DNA from: Alphaproteobacteria bacterium | GTDB taxonomy: Bacteria; Pseudomonadota; Alphaproteobacteria; Micavibrionales; CSBR16-224 | Assembly (NCBI GenBank): GCA_006226225.1 | Contig: SBHI01000175.1 | Coordinates: 1-7,449 of the forward strand | Direction of reading: 5' to 3' | DNA length: 7,449 nucleotides | Shown: positions 1 through 5,435 of the stretch, one piece after another | How positions within the stretch are numbered: the stretch's first letter is position 1 | Layout: every line of letters begins with the position of its first letter | Notes under the pieces: generated by a model | The model's input: the letters and a program-made list of their open reading frames with translations, nothing else | Told to the model about the DNA's origin: nothing | The model's database searches: none | Program-made: the position numbers and the translations under genes

Positions 1-81
1 CATGAAAAACACGGGCTGGAACTGGTCGCAGAGCAGCAGCAGGGCGGCTGGAGCATTCTGACCTTCAGGAAACCCGCTTAA
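1..81 (+). CDS. C-terminal 26 residues of an unidentified protein (5' partial)
   Basis: An open frame enters from the left edge and stops at TAA 79-81. It encodes 26 residues containing a Gln-rich patch (about residues 12-14) and ending in WSILTFRKPA. The codons fit a real coding tail, and the stop falls exactly where the convergent pentapeptide gene also stops, sharing the tetranucleotide TTAA at 78-81. The alternating hydrophobic GWSILTFRK ending resembles the last beta strand of many small alpha/beta enzymes, for example SAM-dependent methyltransferases, but 26 residues are too few to assign a family. No T-tailed hairpin follows the stop, so its transcript probably ends inside the convergent gene. 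Confidence 0.55.
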   Translation, partial: HEKHGLELVAEQQQGGWSILTFRKPA

Positions 82-1370
82 CGTTTCGCCTGCGGACTGC
101 CTGGATCGAACAAAGCACCGTCTGTCTGGGCATGTTCAAAAACCGTCTGCGTTAAATCCGCGCCGCGGAAGTCGGTGCCGCGCAAATCACAATCCGTTAA
201 ATCGGCATGAGACAGATCAGCATTGCGCAAAATGGCGCCACGCATCTGCGCGCCTGTTAAATCGGTATAGCGCAGCCATGCGCCTTCCAGATTGCAGGGG
301 GTGTGGCGCTCACTGCCGTCTTTCTGGGTAAAAGACAGGAAGCTCAGATTGGCATTGCGCATATCGGCACGGTTTAAAAGCACACCTTTCAAACTGCTGG
401 CACGCAGATCAATGCTACGCATATCGCATTTGCGGAAATCGGATCCGTCCAGAATGGCGCTCTGCATTTCCGTGCCGGTAAAATTCACGCCCGCAAACAT
501 GGTTTTCATGGCTTTGATGGCGGTCAGTCGCGTTCCTGAGAGGCTTTCGATATTACGCATATCGTAATCGGACAGGTTCAGCTGTTTGCCTTGGCGTCCG
601 GCGGAGCTGACCCATTGCGTATGCTGCTTGACCATTTCATCCAGCGTCAGCGCCACTTCTTCATAGGCGCGGCCGGACTGGTCATCGGTCAATGCGCCGG
701 CAAGGTCAGCACCTTTGGTATCCGTCTGTTCCAGATTGGCACCCAGCAGAATGGAATCTTTCAGATTGGCGGAGCGCAGATCGGCCTTGCTCATATTCGA
801 ACCGGTCATATCCGACCCTTCAAGATTGGCGCTTTGCAACTGTGCCCCGGACAAATCCGCCCCCGACAGATCGGCATTGCCGAAATCGGCTTTGGTGGCA
901 TGGGCGTTCTGAAGGCTCGCACCGGACAGGTTACTGCCTGCCAGCACAACATTGCCTTTTTGCTGCTCTTTATAAATATCGCGGCCTTCGTCGTCGGTTT
1001 GCGCCCGCAGTACAGAGGCGCCTTCGCGCAGATCGGCGCCGTCCAGAACAGCTTCACGCAAGTCCGCGCCGCTGATATCCGCGCCACGCAGATCGGCACG
1101 GGTGAAATTTGTGTGATAGAGTGTCGCGCCGGTCATGTCACAGCCGAATAGAGTGGCACTTTCAAACTGCGCGCCCGACAGGTCACAGCCGCGCATGATG
1201 CAGCCGGTAAAATCCGATTGTGACAGTTTTGCCTTTTCAAAAGACAGTCCGGAAAGATCACGGTCGCGGATGACGGCGCGCGCGCCGCCCGCACGGGCAT
1301 TCATGAACATATCATGTTTTTTGATAAGCCCATTCAGCTCTTTCTGGTCCATTTTTTTGAATTCAGTCAC
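78..1370 (-). CDS. Pentapeptide-repeat protein with two repeat blocks
   Basis: Most of the protein is tandem A(D/N)LXX-type pentapeptides, which fold as a right-handed quadrilateral beta helix. No signal peptide or membrane span is seen, so it is probably cytoplasmic; the biochemical role is unknown. Two starts are plausible: GTG at 1370, nine bases after GGAAAG, giving 430 aa, or ATG at 1352, giving 424 aa. An ATG at 1460 would overlap grxC by 47 bases and is less likely. Numbered from ATG 1352, a short helical cap with His13 precedes repeats at about 30-111. A non-repeat loop at about 112-137 follows, then more repeats to about 220. A second cap (His244, Trp247) at about 234-264 precedes the second block, which runs nearly to the end. 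The gene lies downstream of grxC on the same strand, with a 43-61 base gap, and is probably cotranscribed. Its stop overlaps the convergent partial gene. Confidence 0.85.
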   Translation of the reverse strand: MTEFKKMDQKELNGLIKKHDMFMNARAGGARAVIRDRDLSGLSFEKAKLSQSDFTGCIMRGCDLSGAQFESATLFGCDMTGATLYHTNFTRADLRGADISGADLREAVLDGADLREGASVLRAQTDDEGRDIYKEQQKGNVVLAGSNLSGASLQNAHATKADFGNADLSGADLSGAQLQSANLEGSDMTGSNMSKADLRSANLKDSILLGANLEQTDTKGADLAGALTDDQSGRAYEEVALTLDEMVKQHTQWVSSAGRQGKQLNLSDYDMRNIESLSGTRLTAIKAMKTMFAGVNFTGTEMQSAILDGSDFRKCDMRSIDLRASSLKGVLLNRADMRNANLSFLSFTQKDGSERHTPCNLEGAWLRYTDLTGAQMRGAILRNADLSHADLTDCDLRGTDFRGADLTQTVFEHAQTDGALFDPGSPQAKR

Positions 1371-1413
1371 AGGCAGACACTTTCCGGAAAGACGATTATT
1401 ATGAAGCTGTTCC

Positions 1414-1710
1414 CTAGGCTGTTGGGCCGTGTTTCTTCGGACTGTTTTTCCCGTTATCATTCAGCAGCGGGTTTAAAGCACCTTTGGCATCCAGCGCATA
1501 CAGCTCGTCACAGCCGCCGATGGATTGGTCATTGATAAAAATTTGCGGAACGGTACGGGCACCGGGATTGCGCTTTTGCATTTCTTCCAGCAATTCCGGT
1601 TTTTCCGACAAATTGTATTCCGTCACCTCTACGCCTTTTTGTTTCAGGAGATTCTTTGCCTTGACGCAATAGGGGCAGACAGTTTTCGTATACATTTCGA
1701 CTTTTGCCAT
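1414..1710 (-). CDS. grxC: Dithiol glutaredoxin, GrxC type
   Basis: A 98-aa glutaredoxin. It reduces protein disulfides and glutathione mixed disulfides with GSH in the cytoplasm. The redox motif CPYC is at residues 12-15, right after the first beta strand (MYTKT). The cis-proline motif TVP is at 53-55 and the GSH-binding GGCDEL at 65-70, all in the usual order and spacing. The tail from about residue 84 is a polar, Lys-rich extension slightly longer than in minimal family members. The start at 1710 is chosen because AGAGGAG lies nine bases upstream and the fold begins at once; an in-frame ATG at 1773 would add 21 residues with no homology value and no comparable ribosome site. It is divergent from the bolA–grxD cluster and probably heads an operon with the pentapeptide gene. 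Confidence 0.95.
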   Translation of the reverse strand: MAKVEMYTKTVCPYCVKAKNLLKQKGVEVTEYNLSEKPELLEEMQKRNPGARTVPQIFINDQSIGGCDELYALDAKGALNPLLNDNGKNSPKKHGPTA

Positions 1711-1787
1711 GGAAAAAAACTCCTCTAAATAAAATATCCGTTGCCGTCCGGCGACGCAGAATACGGAAAGCAATACAACCGAAGGTC

Positions 1788-1816
1788 ATTATAACCGCGC
1801 CAAAAACAGAACGAAA
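1788..1816 (-). promoter_or_regulatory. Candidate grxC promoter
   Basis: Reading the minus strand, TATAAT (1793-1788) is an exact -10 hexamer. The hexamer 17 bases upstream, TTTCGT (1816-1811), is a poor -35, so the promoter may depend on an activator or on the -10 alone. The predicted transcript would start near 1780, leaving a leader of about 70 bases before the grxC ATG. Confidence 0.4.
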
Positions 1817-1854
1817 GTCTAAAATTTCACAGCGCAGTGCAGCGACTAAAACTA

Positions 1855-1883
1855 TGGACGCATAGGGAAAACAACGTTACAAT
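1855..1883 (+). promoter_or_regulatory. Candidate bolA–grxD promoter
   Basis: TGGACG (1855-1860) and TACAAT (1878-1883) are separated by 17 bases and match the housekeeping consensus at 4/6 and 5/6. Initiation near 1890 would leave about 50 bases of leader before the bolA ATG. This is a pattern match only. Confidence 0.4.
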
Positions 1884-1939
1884 ACCTCCACATTTGGCGG
1901 AAAACCGATAATATGCAAGGAAAGCGGTAAAAACGACCT

Positions 1940-2179
1940 ATGGCGATTGATGCGGCAAGTCTTGAAAAAATGATTCTGGAAGGCGTTCCTGATGCCGATG
2001 TGCGGATCGAGGATCTGCGCGGTGACGGTGACCATTATGCGGCCTATGTCGTGTCGCCGTCTTTTGAAGGATTGTCGCGGGTACAGCAGCATCAGATGGT
2101 CTATCAGGCGCTGCAAGGGAAAATGGGGAACGAGCTGCACGCCCTGTCGCTGCATACATCCGTTCCGGATAAAGGATAA
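1940..2179 (+). CDS. BolA family protein (partner of CGFS glutaredoxin)
   Basis: A 79-aa BolA/IbaG-like protein. BolA proteins bind a [2Fe-2S] cluster together with monothiol glutaredoxins and act in iron-sulfur trafficking and iron sensing. The family core is visible: GDGDHYAAYVVS at 29-39, then F42-G44 and SRVQQHQMVY at 46-55, then the terminal strand with invariant His67 in LHALSLHT, the presumed cluster ligand. There is no Cys, as in IbaG/BolA2-like members, and the length is typical. ATG 1940 is the only sensible start, although its ribosome-binding site is weak. The gene lies 32 bases upstream of grxD on the same strand, the classical bolA–grxD pairing. I call the family, not a specific paralogue name. 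Confidence 0.93.
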   Translation: MAIDAASLEKMILEGVPDADVRIEDLRGDGDHYAAYVVSPSFEGLSRVQQHQMVYQALQGKMGNELHALSLHTSVPDKG

Positions 2180-2211
2180 AAGAGTTTTTGATTTAGAGGA
2201 GTTATGAAGTT

Positions 2212-2541
2212 ATGAGCAATGTCGTTTTCGAACGTATTCAAAATGATATCAACAATAACGATATCGTGCTGTACATGAAAGGCACGGCGGCGTTTCCGCA
2301 ATGCGGTTTTTCTGCGGCGGTTGTACAGGTGCTGGAACATCTCGGCCTGCCGTTTAAAGATATCAATGTTCTGGAAGAGCCGGAACTGCGCGAAGGCATT
2401 AAAGTCTTCACCGATTGGCCGACCATTCCCCAGCTTTACGTGAAGGGCGAATTTATCGGCGGCTGCGATATTGTGCGCGAAATGTTCTCCAGCGGAGAAT
2501 TGCAGGAACTGCTGCAGCAAAAAGGCCTGATGGCGGCTTAA
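2212..2541 (+). CDS. grxD: Monothiol CGFS glutaredoxin (Grx4/GrxD)
   Basis: A 109-aa monothiol glutaredoxin that assembles a glutathione-ligated [2Fe-2S] cluster as a homodimer or with BolA, and passes clusters to apoproteins. Signature residues are Lys23 in YMKGT, the active-site CGFS at 31-34, the WPTIPQLY cis-Pro segment at 69-76 and the GSH-binding FIGGCDI at 81-87. Length is typical of single-domain bacterial Grx4. ATG 2212 is supported by AGAGGAG at 2195-2201, ten bases upstream. A closer ATG at 2204 reads only three codons (stop 2213-2215) and sits too near the Shine-Dalgarno. With bolA upstream and the HAD gene 37 bases downstream, a three-gene transcript is likely. Confidence 0.96.
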   Translation: MSNVVFERIQNDINNNDIVLYMKGTAAFPQCGFSAAVVQVLEHLGLPFKDINVLEEPELREGIKVFTDWPTIPQLYVKGEFIGGCDIVREMFSSGELQELLQQKGLMAA

Positions 2542-2578
2542 AACACAATCAACAAACAGATACGGGAATAGTGAACCG

Positions 2579-3520
2579 ATGAGTGGAAATACGCGTTTTT
2601 GTGACGGGCTTTATGATCTGGTGGACAGCTATGACGGCTTTATCCTCGACCAATGGGGTGTTCTCCATGACGGCATCAAGCCTTATGACGGTGTCTTGAA
2701 CGCGCTGCGCCAACTGAAGGCGCATAACAAACAGGTCATTATCCTGTCCAATTCGGGCAAACGCTCCGATTACAATGTTGAGCGTCTGTCGGAATACGGT
2801 ATCAAGAAAACCATGTACCGTGCCGTTGTATCTGCGGGCGAGGTCACATGGCAGAATCTGAAAGACCGCCACGAAGGCGGCAGTTTTCGCGACTTGGAAG
2901 GCAAACATCGCTGCTATCTGATTACGCGCGGCAATGATAATGTCCTGCTGGACGGGCTGGATGATATCGAGCTGGTCGCGGATGTCGAAGATGCCGAATT
3001 CATCCTGATTACCGGCACGGATGCGCCGCAGAAAACCATGGATGATTACGAACCGTTGCTGCGCCGTGCAGCTGTGAAACGTATTCCCGTTGTTTGCGCC
3101 AACCCTGATGAAGTCACGGTCTTTGGCCGTGAGCGGGCGATGGGGCCGGGGGCACTGGCAAAGAAATATCAGGAATTCGGCGGTGTGTCGCATATGATCG
3201 GTAAACCCTATGCGCCGATTTTTCGCCATTGCATCAGTCAGTTTGACGGCGTGATTCCTTCACGCACGGTTGTGATTGGCGATTCCCTGCATCACGATGT
3301 GGCAGGCGCAAATGCGCTGGATATTGATGCCGTCTTTATCATGGGCGGGTTGCATGCGCCGGAATTCCGCACTGACCAGACCGAAGATGCGCGCCAGCGT
3401 CATGTCGAACATCTGATCCACCAATATGGCGCACGTCCGCTCTGGGTGATGGATCATATGATTTGGCAAAGCCCCGAGGCCGCACGTCTGGAAAAAATCC
3501 GCGAAATGGCGAACGACTGA
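2579..3520 (+). CDS. HAD-superfamily class IIA protein (TIGR01459-like)
   Basis: A 313-aa NagD-like HAD protein with a class IIA cap inserted between motifs II and III. Motif I is ILDQWGVLHDG (22-32), with nucleophile Asp24 but Trp26 where active phosphatases have the acid/base Asp. Motif II is LSNSGKR at 56-62, with Ser57. CANPDEV is at 173-179, motif III Lys209 sits in GKPYAPIF, and motif IV is VIGDSLHHDVAGA at 232-244, with Asp235 and Asp240. The substrate is unknown. The DxWGV first motif is, as I recall, typical of the TIGR01459 group rather than a local mutation. A C-terminal extension (about 262-313) follows the core. ATG 2579 has GGGAA upstream. It probably shares a transcript with bolA–grxD, although a functional link to iron-sulfur work is only inference from position. 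Confidence 0.88.
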   Translation: MSGNTRFCDGLYDLVDSYDGFILDQWGVLHDGIKPYDGVLNALRQLKAHNKQVIILSNSGKRSDYNVERLSEYGIKKTMYRAVVSAGEVTWQNLKDRHEGGSFRDLEGKHRCYLITRGNDNVLLDGLDDIELVADVEDAEFILITGTDAPQKTMDDYEPLLRRAAVKRIPVVCANPDEVTVFGRERAMGPGALAKKYQEFGGVSHMIGKPYAPIFRHCISQFDGVIPSRTVVIGDSLHHDVAGANALDIDAVFIMGGLHAPEFRTDQTEDARQRHVEHLIHQYGARPLWVMDHMIWQSPEAARLEKIREMAND

Positions 3521-3547
3521 TCTCTTGGATAAGATTGGAAAAGGCTT

Positions 3548-4525
3548 TTAGCCTGACGGCGACATCTTGACGCCGATGGCAACGCGTTCGCTTAAAATTT
3601 CCTTGCGGAACTGGAACAGGGCAGCAGGGCGGCCGCCGGTTTTTTTCGACATTTCACCGGTTTCTTCCACCAGACGGTTGTTTTCCAGCAAACGGCGGAA
3701 ATTCTGCTTATGCAGCTGATAGCCGCCGATGGCTTCCATGGTTTTTTGCAATTGCAGCAAGGTAAAGCTTTCCGGCATCAATTCAAAAATAACGGGGCGG
3801 TATTTGATTTTACCGCGCAAACGTCCGATGGCGGTTGCCAGAATGCGGCGGTGATCGTAACGCATGCTGCGTCCCGGCACCAGCTCGTGTTCTTCCACAG
3901 GCGGCAGTTTCTCGCCTTTATCACGGAACACTTCCGGCAACAGCCGTGCGGAATACAGCAGCTCGTAACGTTCCAGTACCGGTTCGTAATCCCAGCCTGC
4001 GCCGTCATCGCGCATGGCAAAACAGGCGGCACAGCGGCGTTTACGGTCATCGCGTTCCGTCTGTGTTTCGGCGCTTGCAATCCAGCGTTTTAAGGACGGC
4101 AGGATATGTTTGTCGATCATTTCGGGGCGGCCTTGCCGCCAGTCTTCCCAGGGCAGAAATTCATACCAGCTGCGCCAGGGGGCCAGCCGTTCCGCCTGAT
4201 CTTCCTCGCACCATGTCAGTGCCAGATAACCGACGGACACAACCCGTTTGGCTTCTTTACCCTTCATGGCGACGCGGCCGCGATTGCCAAAGGTGTAAAG
4301 CTGTTCGACATAGCCGGGGGTAAAGGGGGTCTGCTCCATAATCCAGGCACGCAGGCCTAGCTCCAGCGTTGTGTGATGCACGGGATCAAACGGCCCGGCG
4401 GGCAGTTGCGCCACGCCTTTTTCGTCTTTAATAACAAGAACTTCGGGCGTGTCAAATTCGTTGACGGACACGATCACCGCGCTGAGTTCCAGTTCAATAT
4501 TTTCTGTTTGGATATTTGTCGCCAT
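3548..4525 (-). CDS. nadQ: NAD biosynthesis regulator: degenerate Nudix plus winged helix (NadQ/COG4111-like)
   Basis: A 325-aa regulator of NrtR-like architecture. The N-terminal half is a Nudix-like fold (about 11-150): strand ELSAVIVSV, then LPAGPFDP at 41-48, where the Nudix helix should follow. The catalytic signature is broken: His50 stands where the first Glu is expected, and the RExxEE segment reads RAWIMEQ (59-65), keeping only Glu64. That fits a ligand sensor rather than a hydrolase. A linker with a CAAC pair (165-168) and the helical WDYEPVLERYELLY segment (178-191) follow. The C-terminal winged helix (about 222-306) ends in the wing TGGRPAALFQF (296-306), typical of the NrtR group. 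From family knowledge, NadQ represses de novo NAD genes (nadABC) in alphaproteobacteria; none lie here. It is divergent from ctrA and convergent with the HAD gene, with a 27-base gap. ATG 4525 is the first codon of the fold; its ribosome site is weak. Confidence 0.82.
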   Translation of the reverse strand: MATNIQTENIELELSAVIVSVNEFDTPEVLVIKDEKGVAQLPAGPFDPVHHTTLELGLRAWIMEQTPFTPGYVEQLYTFGNRGRVAMKGKEAKRVVSVGYLALTWCEEDQAERLAPWRSWYEFLPWEDWRQGRPEMIDKHILPSLKRWIASAETQTERDDRKRRCAACFAMRDDGAGWDYEPVLERYELLYSARLLPEVFRDKGEKLPPVEEHELVPGRSMRYDHRRILATAIGRLRGKIKYRPVIFELMPESFTLLQLQKTMEAIGGYQLHKQNFRRLLENNRLVEETGEMSKKTGGRPAALFQFRKEILSERVAIGVKMSPSG

Positions 4526-4608
4526 GCTTCTTTATATCGTAATTTCGACTGTTTTTCTTTAGTTATTTGTTCACTTTTCTTAATTTTTTCCCGTTCTCAA
4601 AAAAAACG

Positions 4609-4640
4609 TTAACCTTTCTTAAAGAATTTCTTAATATATT
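4609..4640 (+). promoter_or_regulatory. Possible ctrA promoter
   Basis: TTAACC (4609-4614) and TAATAT (4632-4637) are separated by 17 bases; alternatively TATATT (4635-4640) is the -10 with a weak -35 covered by the TTAA element. Activated CtrA promoters commonly have the CtrA site over the -35, which fits. Initiation near 4644 would leave a leader of about 90 bases. Other promoters closer to the gene cannot be excluded. Confidence 0.35.
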
Positions 4641-4675
4641 GTTAGGGAGGGTTAAATTTACGCTAAAAGCCCTAA
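4609..4675 (+). promoter_or_regulatory. Candidate CtrA-binding array in the ctrA promoter
   Basis: The CtrA consensus is TTAA-N7-TTAA or the half-site TTAACCAT. Here TTAACCTT with a second TTAA six bases on (4609-4622) is followed by TTAA-N7-TTAG (4631-4645), TTAA-N7-CTAA (4652-4666) and a further CTAA (4672-4675). Two elements therefore match seven of eight consensus bases at the exact spacing. Autoregulation of ctrA is established in Caulobacter; binding here is inferred. Confidence 0.6.
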
Positions 4676-4682
4676 AAATTAA

Positions 4683-4687
4683 GAATC
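4683..4687. promoter_or_regulatory. GANTC site (CcrM methylation target) upstream of ctrA
   Basis: GAATC matches GANTC, the adenine-methylation target of CcrM in alphaproteobacteria. It lies 46 bases before the ctrA ATG, just past the TTAA array. In Caulobacter a GANTC in ctrA promoter P1 couples transcription to replication. About one such site is expected by chance in a spacer this long, so position is the only support. Confidence 0.4.
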
Positions 4688-4700
4688 ATAACAAGAAACG

Positions 4701-4713
4701 CAGTTTAAAACTG
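4701..4713. repeat. Perfect palindrome in the ctrA leader
   Basis: CAGTTT and AAACTG flank a single central A, a perfect 13-base inverted repeat ending seven bases before the ctrA ribosome-binding site (4721-4727). It could be a protein operator or, in RNA, a small five-pair hairpin with a three-base loop. Confidence 0.5.
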
Positions 4714-4733
4714 TTAGAGTGAAGGAGATAATA

Positions 4734-5435
4734 ATGCGCGTTTTGTTGGTAGAAGACGATCCGTCCGTCGCAAAAAGCATCGAACTGATGCTGAAATCCG
4801 ACGGTTACACGGTTGATACGACGGATCTCGGGGAAGACGGCCTCGAAATCGGTAAACTCTATGATTATGATATCATTATTCTTGATCTGATGCTGCCCGA
4901 TATGGACGGTTACGAGGTTCTGAAACGTTTGCGCGCCGCCAAGGTCGAAACGCCGATTCTGATTCTCTCCGGTCTGTCGGAGCTTGACAGCAAAATCAAG
5001 GGCTTGGGTTACGGTGCGGATGATTATCTGACCAAGCCGTTTGACAAGCGCGAGCTTTTGGCGCGTATTCAGGCCATTGTCCGCCGCAGTAAGGGACATG
5101 CGCAGAATATTATCCAGACAGGCGATTTGACGGTCAATTTGGATAGCCGCACGGTCGAAGTCGGCGGGAAATCCGTCCATCTGACCAGCAAGGAATATTC
5201 CATTCTGGAACTGTTGTCGCTGCGTAAAGGCGCAACGCTGACCAAAGAAATGTTCCTGAACCACCTTTATGGCGGTATGGATGAGCCGGAGCTGAAAATT
5301 ATTGACGTTTTTGTCTGCAAACTGCGCCGTAAAATTGCGGAAGTTGCCGAAGGCAAAAACTATATCGAAACCGTCTGGGGGCGCGGCTATGTCTTGCGTG
5401 ATCCGGATCAGGAAGGCGCAACAGCAGCCGGTTAA
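4734..5435 (+). CDS. ctrA: Cell-cycle response regulator CtrA
   Basis: A 233-aa OmpR-family response regulator, recognisable as CtrA along its whole length. In alphaproteobacteria CtrA~P controls cell-cycle, division, flagellar and other genes, and in Caulobacter it silences the replication origin. The receiver domain (1-about 117) has acidic pocket Asp8/Asp9, phospho-acceptor Asp51 (same number as in Caulobacter), Ser79 and Lys101. The linker RRSKGHAQ leads to a winged helix (about 127-224) containing the near-invariant LSLRKGATLTKEMFLNHLYGG (161-181), DEPELKIIDVFVCKLRRK (183-200) and ETVWGRGYVLRDP (212-224). ATG 4734 is preferred over GTG 4719 because MRVLL begins the family and GAAGGAG (4721-4727) lies six bases upstream. 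The tail ends Ala-Ala-Gly, unlike the Ala-Ala end used for ClpXP turnover in Caulobacter. The stop shares TTAA with the convergent Sel1 gene. Confidence 0.98.
   Translation: MRVLLVEDDPSVAKSIELMLKSDGYTVDTTDLGEDGLEIGKLYDYDIIILDLMLPDMDGYEVLKRLRAAKVETPILILSGLSELDSKIKGLGYGADDYLTKPFDKRELLARIQAIVRRSKGHAQNIIQTGDLTVNLDSRTVEVGGKSVHLTSKEYSILELLSLRKGATLTKEMFLNHLYGGMDEPELKIIDVFVCKLRRKIAEVAEGKNYIETVWGRGYVLRDPDQEGATAAG

Larger units (their letters stand above)
1711..1939. other. Divergent grxC/bolA intergenic region
   Basis: This 229-base spacer between two outward-facing genes must hold both promoters. I see a perfect TATAAT on the minus strand inside an imperfect palindrome (1784-1796) and a 17-spaced promoter candidate for bolA (1855-1883). 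I see no convincing small ORF, riboswitch or T-tailed hairpin. Confidence 0.6.
4526..4733. other. AT-rich divergent nadQ/ctrA regulatory region
   Basis: This 208-base spacer is far richer in A+T than its neighbours and has no credible ORF. Its right half carries repeated TTAA-like tetramers, a GANTC site and a leader palindrome before ctrA, listed separately. The left half, toward nadQ, is dominated by T-tracts; I could not find a convincing promoter there. Confidence 0.7.

Noticed and set aside
591..1151. 186-codon + strand open frame opposite the pentapeptide gene
   Set aside because: It arises from the repetitive codons of the A(D/N)LXX repeats read in antisense and resembles no protein family.
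1414..1773. Longer glutaredoxin start at 1773
   Set aside because: It adds 21 residues not part of the fold and ignores the strong ribosome site placed for ATG 1710.
2204..2215. Three-codon mini-ORF whose stop overlaps the grxD start (ATG AAG TTA TGA)
   Set aside because: Only two bases separate AGAGGAG from its ATG, too close for efficient initiation, while grxD's own ATG is at a good ten-base distance.
3542..3554. AGGCT-TTT-AGCCT hairpin between the HAD and NAD-regulator genes
   Set aside because: Five pairs with a three-base loop and no T-tail on either strand is too weak for a terminator, and it overlaps the nadQ stop codon.
3629..3646. GC palindrome followed by seven T inside nadQ
   Set aside because: GCGGCCGC leaves no room for a proper loop, and the bases are explained by the conserved TGGRPA wing of the winged helix.
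4373..4612. 79-codon + strand frame running from nadQ into the spacer
   Set aside because: Its first part is antisense to nadQ, its end is low-complexity AT-rich sequence, and it lacks a ribosome site.
4719..4733. GTG start five codons upstream for ctrA
   Set aside because: This GTG lies within the GAAGGAG ribosome site itself, and CtrA proteins begin MRVLL.
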